A stretch of DNA of 5,149 nucleotides. Origin: Rickettsiales bacterium. GTDB taxonomy: Bacteria; Pseudomonadota; Alphaproteobacteria; Rickettsiales; 21-14-0-20-44-7. The translations under genes were made by a program, and so were the position numbers. The notes under the pieces were generated by a model. The model had not been told where the DNA came from. It was given only the letters and a program-made list of their open reading frames with translations, and searched no databases. The stretch covers positions 1 through 5,149 of the forward strand of contig JALZVI010000313.1 in NCBI GenBank assembly GCA_023301015.1. Reading direction: 5' to 3'. Each line of letters starts with the position of its first letter. Position 1 is the stretch's first letter. Below are positions 1 through 5,085 of the stretch, one piece after another.

Positions 1-83
1 GATTTTGAATTTCAGTTCGGTTGGTGCCGTCGTTTTGTCCAAAAAATCTCAACAACAAAAGATAGCCGCCTGGAATGCATTTT

Positions 84-869
84 TTAGCGCTTCGGCAAAT
101 TCACCTTGTCTTGCATTTTCAAAAGAGCAGCCAGCTTGTTAACATCCGCCGAAGAGATCTCAAAATCACCCTTCTCTGCGCTTCCCGAAAAACTCACCTT
201 TGTGCCCAATCCGCTCAAATTCAGCGCCAAATCATCGCTTCCAGCAGATGGCAATTTCACATCAAACTCAAACGCACTTCCGCCAAACTCAAACTCACCA
301 ACTGCCTCAACAGGATTACTTAGCGAACGAAATGACGTATTCAGCTGCAACTTACTAAGCTCATAATCAGCACCACCAATATTATCATCATATTTCACCG
401 CGCCATTCAGCACCGAAATACTTTCAATCGAGAAGCCTTTCTCCGAGCTCTCAGCGCCACCCTCTGCCGCCACTTCTGCACGCGCTTCAGGCTTCAACTC
501 CCAACTGCTACCAGAAGCATATTTCTCATAATAAATCGTCGGCGAATTCACCTCTACTGAGTCAATGCTCAACTCACCTTGCAACAATTTCCAGATATCA
601 GCATAAGCATTCACCTCCGTCACAACCGCCAAAGTCTTCGTGCCATTCGACACGCTCGCGTTCTTCACCGTAGCATGAACCACAGGGAAAACCGACAAAT
701 CAATCTCATCAAACCCAAGCTCATAGCCAGTCTTCTTCGCAAACTCCGTCTTAATCTCATCAGAATAATCATCCACCGAAACAATGCTTGGCAAAACAAA
801 GCTTGCCACAACCAACAAAACCGCAAGAACACCGATGCTTATAAAGACTATCTTAAAAAACTTTTTCAT
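84..869 (-). CDS. AsmA-family N-terminal protein, short or broken
   Basis: The 261-residue product has a Lys-containing N-terminus and one hydrophobic segment (about residues 5-29), followed by the pattern of an AsmA N-terminal domain: DDYSDEIKTEFAKKTGY (33-49), FDEIDLSVFPVV (53-64), then a stretch ending in LLQGELSIDSVEVNSP (95-110). AsmA-like proteins are inner-membrane-anchored, mostly periplasmic proteins linked to outer-membrane lipid homeostasis or lipid transport. That role is known for the family and not shown here. Residues 129-145 are a low-complexity Ala/Glu/Ser stretch; the rest looks beta-rich. Family members usually run to 500 residues or more, and this one stops at NLPKR with only 83 bases left. 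A shifted frame beyond the stop still looks coding (see findings), so it may be frameshifted or decaying. The ATG is the only sensible start before the membrane segment, but I see no clear Shine-Dalgarno. It is divergent from rpmB. Confidence 0.75.
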   Translation of the reverse strand: MKKFFKIVFISIGVLAVLLVVASFVLPSIVSVDDYSDEIKTEFAKKTGYELGFDEIDLSVFPVVHATVKNASVSNGTKTLAVVTEVNAYADIWKLLQGELSIDSVEVNSPTIYYEKYASGSSWELKPEARAEVAAEGGAESSEKGFSIESISVLNGAVKYDDNIGGADYELSKLQLNTSFRSLSNPVEAVGEFEFGGSAFEFDVKLPSAGSDDLALNLSGLGTKVSFSGSAEKGDFEISSADVNKLAALLKMQDKVNLPKR

Positions 870-879
870 AATAAATAAC

Positions 880-909
880 TTGACTGATTGCTGGGATATT
901 GGTTATAAC
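880..909 (+). promoter_or_regulatory. sigma-70-type promoter of rpmB
   Basis: TTGACT at 880-885 (5 of 6 to TTGACA) and TATAAC at 904-909 (5 of 6 to TATAAT) are separated by 18 bases. The predicted start near 916 gives a leader of about 40 bases before the rpmB ATG. This is the best promoter match I see in the window. Confidence 0.7.
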
Positions 910-930
910 CTCATTCCAATCAATTTTGAA
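902..930 (-). promoter_or_regulatory. possible divergent promoter of the AsmA-like gene
   Basis: The perfect palindrome GGTTATAACC (901-910) gives TATAAC on the minus strand as well (902-907). A TTCAAA hexamer (925-930, minus strand, 4 of 6) lies 17 bases upstream of it. Transcription would start near 895 and leave a leader of about 25 bases. The -35 is weak, so this is a candidate only. Confidence 0.4.
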
Positions 931-941
931 GTTAATCTTTT

Positions 942-947
942 AAAGAG
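942..947 (+). promoter_or_regulatory. ribosome binding site of rpmB
   Basis: AAAGAG lies 8 bases before the ATG at 956, which fixes that start over the in-frame ATG at residue 8. Confidence 0.6.
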
Positions 948-955
948 TAGATATT

Positions 956-1264
956 ATGTCAAGAGAATGTGAATTAATGGGTACAAAGCCACAAACTGGC
1001 CATCACGTACCTGTAAACCGTAGCCAAACAGGCGTTCGTTCAAACCGTCGCTTTGATCCAAATATCCAAAAAATCACATTCAACAGTGAATCTCTGGGCA
1101 CATTGCGTTTGCGCGTAACAGTTGCAACACTTCGTTCAGTTGAGCATAATGGCGGGATCGACAACTTCCTAGCCAAAATCGCAAAATCAAAACTCACAGC
1201 TCGTGGCGTAACTCTAAAGAACAGAGTAGTAAAAGCCCGCGCAGAAGCTGAAACAGCTGCTTAG
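956..1264 (+). CDS. rpmB: 50S ribosomal protein L28 (bL28)
   Basis: The gene encodes 102 residues recognisable over their whole length as bacterial bL28, a large-subunit protein. Landmarks are MSRECELMG at the N-terminus, QTGHHV (residues 13-18), the basic NRRFDPNIQKI block (30-40), LGTLRLRVTVATLRSVEHNGGIDNF in the middle (with the LRSVEHNGG turn) and an Ala/Lys/Arg-rich tail. The MSRxCEL opening and the length fit alphaproteobacterial L28; the CxxC zinc motifs of some L28 forms are absent. The ATG at 956 is supported by an AAAGAG ribosome site 8 bases upstream and a good sigma-70 promoter. The gene stands alone, divergent from the AsmA-like gene and convergent with hflX. The ATG at residue 8 would remove the conserved N-terminus and is not preferred. 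Confidence 0.96.
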   Translation: MSRECELMGTKPQTGHHVPVNRSQTGVRSNRRFDPNIQKITFNSESLGTLRLRVTVATLRSVEHNGGIDNFLAKIAKSKLTARGVTLKNRVVKARAEAETAA

Positions 1265-1273
1265 TTAGTTTAC

Positions 1274-1290
1274 AATTTCCTCCCCGCAGA
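1274..1290 (-). repeat. deleted remnant of the intergenic repeat (copy E')
   Basis: Read on the minus strand this stretch is TCTGCGGGGAGGAAATT: the CTGC and GGGGA ends of the repeat with the variable third hairpin missing between them. Its last 14 bases, GCGGGGAGGAAATT, are an exact inverted match to the tail of copy A (1445-1458). It lies 9 bases past the rpmB stop codon. Confidence 0.5.
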
Positions 1291-1301
1291 GTCTTTAATA
1301 T

Positions 1302-1349
1302 CTCCCCGCTGCGTGCTGCGCACTTGCAGACTGAGAACGCTCAAGGCTG
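1302..1349 (-). repeat. structured intergenic repeat, inverted copy E
   Basis: On the minus strand it reads CAGCCTTGAGCGTTCTCAG, then TCTGCAAG, a hairpin and CGCAGCGGGGAG. Hairpin II has arms TGAG/CTCA around CGTT. Hairpin III has outer arms CTGC/GCAG (1309-1312 with 1326-1329) and inner arms GTGC/GCAC (1313-1316 with 1320-1323), with a two-base bulge as in copies B and D. The first hairpin of the family is missing. The GCGGGG tail points toward the 3' end of rpmB. Confidence 0.8.
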
Positions 1350-1376
1350 CCCCGTTTTCATAAAACTCCATTGTCA

Positions 1377-1458
1377 CAAGGCCAGAAGGCCTTGCCAGCC
1401 ATGAGCTTGCGGAGCAATTCCTCAGTCTGCGAGCCAGCAGGCGAGCGGGGAGGAAATT
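1377..1458 (+). repeat. structured intergenic repeat, copy A
   Basis: Hairpin I is a perfect 7-bp stem CAAGGCC/GGCCTTG with loop AGAA (1377-1394). CCAGCC and a TGAG/CTCA segment follow; this segment is longer than in the other copies and contains TTGCGGAGCAA, itself a small hairpin. CAGTCTGC and hairpin III come next, with stem GCC/GGC, loop AGCA and flanking GA/GA opposed between GC pairs (1429-1446). The tail is GCGGGGAGGAAATT. Confidence 0.85.
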
Positions 1459-1467
1459 AGAAAACTA

Positions 1468-1520
1468 CAGCCTTGAGCGCGTTTCAGTCTGCAAGCCCAA
1501 AGGGCGCAGCGGGGAAACAA
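1468..1520 (+). repeat. structured intergenic repeat, copy B
   Basis: The core CAGCCTTGAGCGCG, then TTTCAGTCTGCAAG, a hairpin and CGCAGCGGGGAAACAA run up to the base before the hflX stop codon. Hairpin III has outer arms CTGC/GCAG (1489-1492, 1506-1509), inner arms GCCC/GGGC (1495-1498, 1502-1505), loop AAA and an AA bulge. Hairpin I is missing. It is a direct repeat of copy A, which ends 9 bases to the left. Confidence 0.85.
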
Positions 1521-2783
1521 TTATAAACTCTCAAATCTTCCTGCGTTCTTCGCTGATATATTCACAGTCATCACAATCTGCTCTTCATCCTGCGTCATAT
1601 TCTCGACATGTGCATGCTCATAAAGCCACGCCATTTTCTTGCTTTCATGACTTTTAATCACATACTTCTTCTGCAAACTAGTTTTCGAAATCTGCTCATC
1701 AACCAACTCCAAAACTGCATCCACATTATCACCCGTCAGCGCAGAAATTTTCATCCCGCCACCAGTAATTTCCGCGTCAGATTCTTCCAACAAATCAGCC
1801 TTATTCAGCAGCTCAAAATAACCTTCCGTATCCTTCGCCTTCACTCCCAAATCAGCCAGAATTTCCAGCACGTTTTGCTGCTGTTCTTTGTGCATAGCAT
1901 TCGCCACATCACGCACATGCAAAATTATATCCGCCTCCACAACCTCTTCCAAAGTCGCGCGGAAAGCAGCGATTAATTCAGTCGGCAAATCGGAAATGAA
2001 ACCCACAGTATCAGACAAAATAATCTTGCGTCCCGATGGCAATTTCGCCATGCGCATCGTCGGGTCAAGCGTAGCAAAAAGCATGTCTTCTGCCATCACA
2101 TTCGCATTCGTCAAACGGTTGAACAGAGTCGATTTCCCCGCATTAGTATACCCCACCAGCGCCACCAAAGTATATGGCACAGCATGCCGAGATTTGCGGT
2201 GCAATTCACGCGTTCTCACCACCTTCACCAAGTCTTTCTTAATCTTCAAAATGCGCTGGTCAATCATGCGTCTGTCCAGCTCAATCTGCTTCTCACCTGG
2301 GCCACCGATAAAGCCAAAACCGCCACGCTGACGTTCCAAATGCGTCCAGCTTTTAACCACACGAGAACGCTGATATTGCAACGCCGCTAACTCCACTTGC
2401 AACTTCCCTTCTCGAGTCGCCGCACGCGCACCAAAAATCTCCAGAATCAAACCAGATCTATCAATCACTTTACAACGCCAACGCTGCTCCAAATTCCGCT
2501 GTTGAATCGGCGAAAGACGCGAGTCAATATAGACCAAATCTATATAATTCTCCTGCACAAAAGCCTCAATTTCATCCGCCTTACCACCACCAATCAAAAT
2601 ATCCGCACGTGGAATTTTGATGTTGGAATGAGCGGCATAAACCACATCCAAATCAATCGCTTTCGCCAACCCACAAGCCTCATCAAGACTCGCATCCGCG
2701 TTCGACTCGCCAGCAAAAACAGGGTGATAAACCAGCGTTCGAGCAGCTTCTTTCAACTCATGTATATCGTCTGGATTTTCCAT
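1521..2783 (-). CDS. hflX: GTPase HflX
   Basis: The 420-residue product is a complete HflX, a ribosome-associated GTPase that binds the 50S subunit and splits stalled or heat-inactivated 70S ribosomes in species where it has been studied. The N-terminal domain includes LSPIQQRNLEQ (90-100) and VIDRSGLILEIF (106-117). It is followed by the HflX glycine block GGFGFIGGPGEKQIELDRR (154-172). The GTPase domain has G1 GYTNAGKS (211-218), the switch I segment LFATLDPTMR (235-244), G3 DTVGF (258-262), G4 NKAD (327-330) and G5 SALTGDN (347-353). The end at RFESL is a normal HflX end. The familiar GPGETQ motif reads GPGEKQ here. hfq, a common upstream partner of hflX in proteobacteria, is absent; hemF lies upstream instead, 103 bases away. 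The ATG at 2783 has an AGGA-type site upstream, and its stop codon abuts a repeat. Confidence 0.96.
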   Translation of the reverse strand: MENPDDIHELKEAARTLVYHPVFAGESNADASLDEACGLAKAIDLDVVYAAHSNIKIPRADILIGGGKADEIEAFVQENYIDLVYIDSRLSPIQQRNLEQRWRCKVIDRSGLILEIFGARAATREGKLQVELAALQYQRSRVVKSWTHLERQRGGFGFIGGPGEKQIELDRRMIDQRILKIKKDLVKVVRTRELHRKSRHAVPYTLVALVGYTNAGKSTLFNRLTNANVMAEDMLFATLDPTMRMAKLPSGRKIILSDTVGFISDLPTELIAAFRATLEEVVEADIILHVRDVANAMHKEQQQNVLEILADLGVKAKDTEGYFELLNKADLLEESDAEITGGGMKISALTGDNVDAVLELVDEQISKTSLQKKYVIKSHESKKMAWLYEHAHVENMTQDEEQIVMTVNISAKNAGRFESL

Positions 2784-2790
2784 AATTTCT

Positions 2791-2800
2791 TTCTTTTCCT
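2791..2800 (-). promoter_or_regulatory. probable ribosome binding site of hflX
   Basis: Purine-rich AGGAAAAGAA on the minus strand precedes the hflX ATG (2781-2783). The AGGA part is 13 bases away, a little far, but the run of A and G continues toward the start. A TATAAC further upstream (2807-2812) has no convincing -35, so I do not call a promoter. Confidence 0.4.
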
Positions 2801-2813
2801 AGTATTGTTATAA

Positions 2814-2886
2814 CGAAGTCAGAAGACTTCGCCAGCCTTGAGCATGTTTCAGTCTGCGAGCCAGTAGGCGAGCGGGGAAACAATCA
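2814..2886 (+). repeat. structured intergenic repeat, copy C
   Basis: Hairpin I is a perfect 7-bp stem CGAAGTC/GACTTCG with loop AGAA (2814-2831). Compared with copy A, three stem pairs differ and all are compensated. CCAGCCTTGAGCATG and TTTCAGTCTGC follow, then hairpin III GCC/GGC with loop AGTA flanked by opposed GA/GA (2856-2873), and the tail AGCGGGGAAACAATCAT, 16 of 17 bases identical to the end of copy B. The tail touches the hemF stop codon (2887-2889), so the copy fills the hemF-hflX gap. Confidence 0.88.
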
Positions 2887-3717
2887 TCAATTCCACGTCG
2901 CAACTGGCGGCATGCTCATCAAAATCGCTTCCACATTTCCGCCCGTCATCAGCCCAAATTTCGTGCCGCGGTCATGCAGCAAATTGAACTCCACATACCG
3001 CCCACGCCTCTCTAACTGCGCCGCCCTGTCAGCCTCAGTCCAGCTCTTATCCTTATGCTTGCGCACAATCGCAGAATATACATCCAAGAATCCTTCACCA
3101 ACACTGCGCGTATAAGCAAAGTCATCTTGCCAATTTCCACTGTCCAAATAGTCATAAAAAATTCCGCCAATTCCGCGTGGTTCATTGCGATGTTTTAGGA
3201 AGAAATATTCATCGCACCATTTCGAAAACTTCTCATAATATTCTGGGTCAGCCTTGTCACAAACTTGTTTGAATGCGCTGTGAAAATCCGCCGCATCTTG
3301 CACCGTTTGCGCTGAATCTGGGAACATCGGCGTCAAATCCGCCCCGCCGCCAAACCATGACTTCGTTGTGCAAATAAAACGCGTATTCATATGCACCGCA
3401 GGCACATGCGGATTTTGCATATGCGCCACCAGAGAAACCCCCGCCGCCCAAAAGCTCGGGTCAGAATCTGCACCCGGAATTTCTTTGCGGAAACCTTCCG
3501 AAAACTCACCATGCACAGTGGATATATTCACGCCCACCTTCTCAAAAATCTTGCCCTTCATCACCGAGATCTCACCGCCGCCGCCATCTTCACGTTGCCA
3601 CGGTTTGCGCTCAAATTTACCTTCGCCATCAATCGCCTCAAACTCCGCACAAATACGATCGCGCAAATCACGAAACCATTTTTGTGCCATTTCTTTTTTT
3701 GCCTCAATCTCAGTCAT
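2887..3717 (-). CDS. hemF: Oxygen-dependent coproporphyrinogen III oxidase
   Basis: The 276-residue enzyme converts coproporphyrinogen III to protoporphyrinogen IX by two oxygen-dependent decarboxylations in the cytosol, a late step in haem synthesis. Family blocks occur in order: [20 protein letters not shown] (45-64), [20 protein letters not shown] (89-108) containing the conserved His99 and His104, VHMNTRF (108-114), [10 protein letters not shown] (121-130), [20 protein letters not shown] (168-187), [19 protein letters not shown] (238-256) and [14 protein letters not shown] (258-271). It ends at VATWN and lacks the 20 or so extra C-terminal residues of the E. coli enzyme, as I recall for alphaproteobacterial HemF, so I do not read this as truncation. 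Its ATG directly follows the TAG of the protease gene, so the two are almost certainly co-transcribed and probably translationally coupled. Its presence implies aerobic or microaerobic haem synthesis. Confidence 0.97.
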   Translation of the reverse strand: MTEIEAKKEMAQKWFRDLRDRICAEFEAIDGEGKFERKPWQREDGGGGEISVMKGKIFEKVGVNISTVHGEFSEGFRKEIPGADSDPSFWAAGVSLVAHMQNPHVPAVHMNTRFICTTKSWFGGGADLTPMFPDSAQTVQDAADFHSAFKQVCDKADPEYYEKFSKWCDEYFFLKHRNEPRGIGGIFYDYLDSGNWQDDFAYTRSVGEGFLDVYSAIVRKHKDKSWTEADRAAQLERRGRYVEFNLLHDRGTKFGLMTGGNVEAILMSMPPVATWN

Positions 3718-5025
3718 CTACTTCCTATCCTTCTTCAATTTTATCTCATTCAACAAATCATTCATCGCCAACCATTCGGCAGAATCTTCTTCAAAAAGCT
3801 CCTTTGCTTTGCTCGCATATTTATGCGCTAAGTCTGTTTTCCCCTGCACCGCAGCCTCATTCGCTTGCGCAAATTTCAGATGCGCCTCATCACCCATCTT
3901 GCCATAAGCCTTAGCCAGCAGGTGCCATGCAGTAGAATTATGCGGTTCAATTCTCACTGCTTTCTCAATCGTCGCAATGCCATCTTTTGCCTTACCATTC
4001 GCAATCTGCAACTTACCCAACTCGTTCAACAAAAGCGCCGAATCAGGATAATACTCATCCGCCAAAGCGTAATATTTCTCCGCCTCAACAATCCGTTCAT
4101 TCTCCGCTAAAATCTGCCCTTTCAGCTCATTGAAAAACGGGTTTTTCGGCTCAGCCTGCAACATCAAATCCAAATCGGCAAATGACTCATCAATCTTCCC
4201 ATCCCGATAATTCGCCACCGATCTCGCATAGCGTGAGGCGATAGAATCATCGTCATATTTCTCCAACACAAACTCAGGCTTTTCCAAAAACCCTTCCAGC
4301 TTCGCCACCATGCGCAAATGCCTTTGCGTAAATTTACTCTCCTCGAGCGGCGGCTTATCTTCCAAATGCGAGCGCAATTGCGAAATTCTTTGGCTGGTCA
4401 GCGGATGGCTCAACGCATATTGATCTAGCGCATCAAAGTTCAGCACCGAATCACGACGCAAAATTTGCATCACATCCAGCAAACCACGCGCCGATTGCGA
4501 AGTTTCTCCCAAATATCTCAGCGCCGCCTGATCCGCCGCAACCTCTTGCTCGCGGCTATAGCTCGCAAGTTGCCGCCCAGAAATATGCTGCCCACCAACC
4601 AAAATCGCCGCACCCGCATCAGGCAAACCCGCCACCGTCACCGCCGCACCAAGCACACTTGTCAGCACAGTCTGCAAGCTCAAATCCTCATATTCCTGCA
4701 AGCGCTTAATAAGATGGCTGCCGTCAATATGCCCAGTTTCATGCGCCAGCACCCCAATCACCATCTCAGGCGTCTTCGCACGCGTCAGCAAGCCAGTATG
4801 GATAAACATATTCATCCCACCCGCAACATAGGCATTCAAGCTATCATCATTAACCAAAAACAGCCGAACCGAACTGGGCGGGATTCCTGCTACCTTAAAA
4901 ATTGGCGACGAATATTCGCGCATCAACTCCTCAATCTCCGCATCCCGAATCAACGAGACCGCAGCCGCATTTTTCGGCAAAAGCAAGAATGCCGCAAAGA
5001 TTGCAAAGATAAGAAACTTTTTCAT
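3718..5025 (-). CDS. Periplasmic M48 metalloprotease with TPR repeats (BepA/YfgC-like)
   Basis: The 435-residue product begins with a signal peptide (MKK, hydrophobic residues 4-17, likely cleavage after the Ala run near 22). The M48 zinc protease domain follows: NAYVAGGMNMFIHTGLL (64-80), the zinc-binding HETGH (95-99) with Glu96 as catalytic base, a hydrophobic segment (about 119-145), and EVAAD (161-165), whose Glu161 is the expected third zinc ligand. SHPLTSQRI (206-214) matches the position of the His that gates the active site in E. coli BepA. From about 262 to 415 there are three to four TPR-like helix pairs, for example NELGKLQIANGKAKDGIATI (334-353). BepA-type proteins fold or degrade outer-membrane proteins stalled at the BAM/LptD machinery; applying that role here is inference. 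The gene starts at the first ATG with a TATAAT box 6 bases upstream and no ribosome site, and is followed without a gap by hemF. Confidence 0.93.
   Translation of the reverse strand: MKKFLIFAIFAAFLLLPKNAAAVSLIRDAEIEELMREYSSPIFKVAGIPPSSVRLFLVNDDSLNAYVAGGMNMFIHTGLLTRAKTPEMVIGVLAHETGHIDGSHLIKRLQEYEDLSLQTVLTSVLGAAVTVAGLPDAGAAILVGGQHISGRQLASYSREQEVAADQAALRYLGETSQSARGLLDVMQILRRDSVLNFDALDQYALSHPLTSQRISQLRSHLEDKPPLEESKFTQRHLRMVAKLEGFLEKPEFVLEKYDDDSIASRYARSVANYRDGKIDESFADLDLMLQAEPKNPFFNELKGQILAENERIVEAEKYYALADEYYPDSALLLNELGKLQIANGKAKDGIATIEKAVRIEPHNSTAWHLLAKAYGKMGDEAHLKFAQANEAAVQGKTDLAHKYASKAKELFEEDSAEWLAMNDLLNEIKLKKDRK
3721..3732 (-). promoter_or_regulatory. ribosome binding site of hemF inside the protease gene end
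   Basis: On the minus strand the last codons of the protease gene read AAGGATAGGAAG directly before TAGATG. Either AAGGA (10 bases before the ATG) or AGGAAG (3 bases before) can serve hemF. This favours the first ATG over the in-frame ATG at residue 10. Confidence 0.6.
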
Positions 5026-5031
5026 AGATGT

Positions 5032-5061
5032 ATTATATAATCATTTAACTCTAGAAACCAA
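5032..5061 (-). promoter_or_regulatory. promoter of the M48 protease-hemF operon
   Basis: On the minus strand a perfect TATAAT (5032-5037) is followed after six bases by the ATG, and TTGGTT (5056-5061) lies 18 bases upstream as a weak -35. Transcription would start at or next to the ATG. No Shine-Dalgarno is present in the upstream bases, so a leaderless mRNA is suggested. Confidence 0.55.
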
Positions 5062-5085
5062 TAGATTGTGAAAACCCTACCCCCA

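Larger units (their letters stand above)
1274..1458. repeat. composite inverted repeat between convergent genes
   Basis: AATTTCCTCCCCGC (1274-1287) is the exact reverse complement of GCGGGGAGGAAATT (1445-1458). Inside it, GCAGACTGAG (1326-1335) pairs exactly with CTCAGTCTGC (1421-1430). Both come from the head-to-head arrangement of copies E'/E and A. Transcripts from rpmB or antisense to it could fold into one long interrupted stem. Confidence 0.75.

Noticed and set aside
49..51. TGA read as tryptophan (alternative genetic code)
   Set aside because: The shifted AsmA frame has one in-frame TGA, but Trp codons in hemF and other genes are TGG and hemF itself stops at TGA, so nothing supports recoding.
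1003..1197. minus-strand open frame inside rpmB
   Set aside because: It is fully covered by the unmistakable bL28 gene and lacks a start context.
1377..1394. hairpin I of the repeats as an intrinsic terminator
   Set aside because: The stems are stable, but no copy is followed by a proper T run on either strand. Copy C on the minus strand is followed only by TTATAAC. A termination role may exist but is not of the classic type.
1265..1520. small protein gene or tRNA in the rpmB-hflX gap
   Set aside because: I found no open frame with a ribosome site and no cloverleaf or TTCGA-type T-loop. The repeats account for nearly all of the stretch.
1377..1524. CRISPR array
   Set aside because: Copies A and B are direct repeats, but only two in tandem, with unequal length, internal variation and no unique spacers. 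The other copies are scattered and one is inverted.
2887..2960. truncated HemF C-terminus
   Set aside because: Compared with E. coli HemF it looks short, but ending a few residues after MSMPP is, as far as I recall, normal for alphaproteobacterial HemF.
3368..3907. 179-codon plus-strand open frame across hemF and the protease end
   Set aside because: It is antisense to two firmly identified genes, with Ser/Phe/Pro-rich composition typical of reverse-strand reading of coding DNA.
4465..5040. 191-codon plus-strand open frame
   Set aside because: It lies antisense to the M48 protease gene, its product is an Arg/His/Gln-rich string with no family pattern, and it has no ribosome site. It is a shadow.
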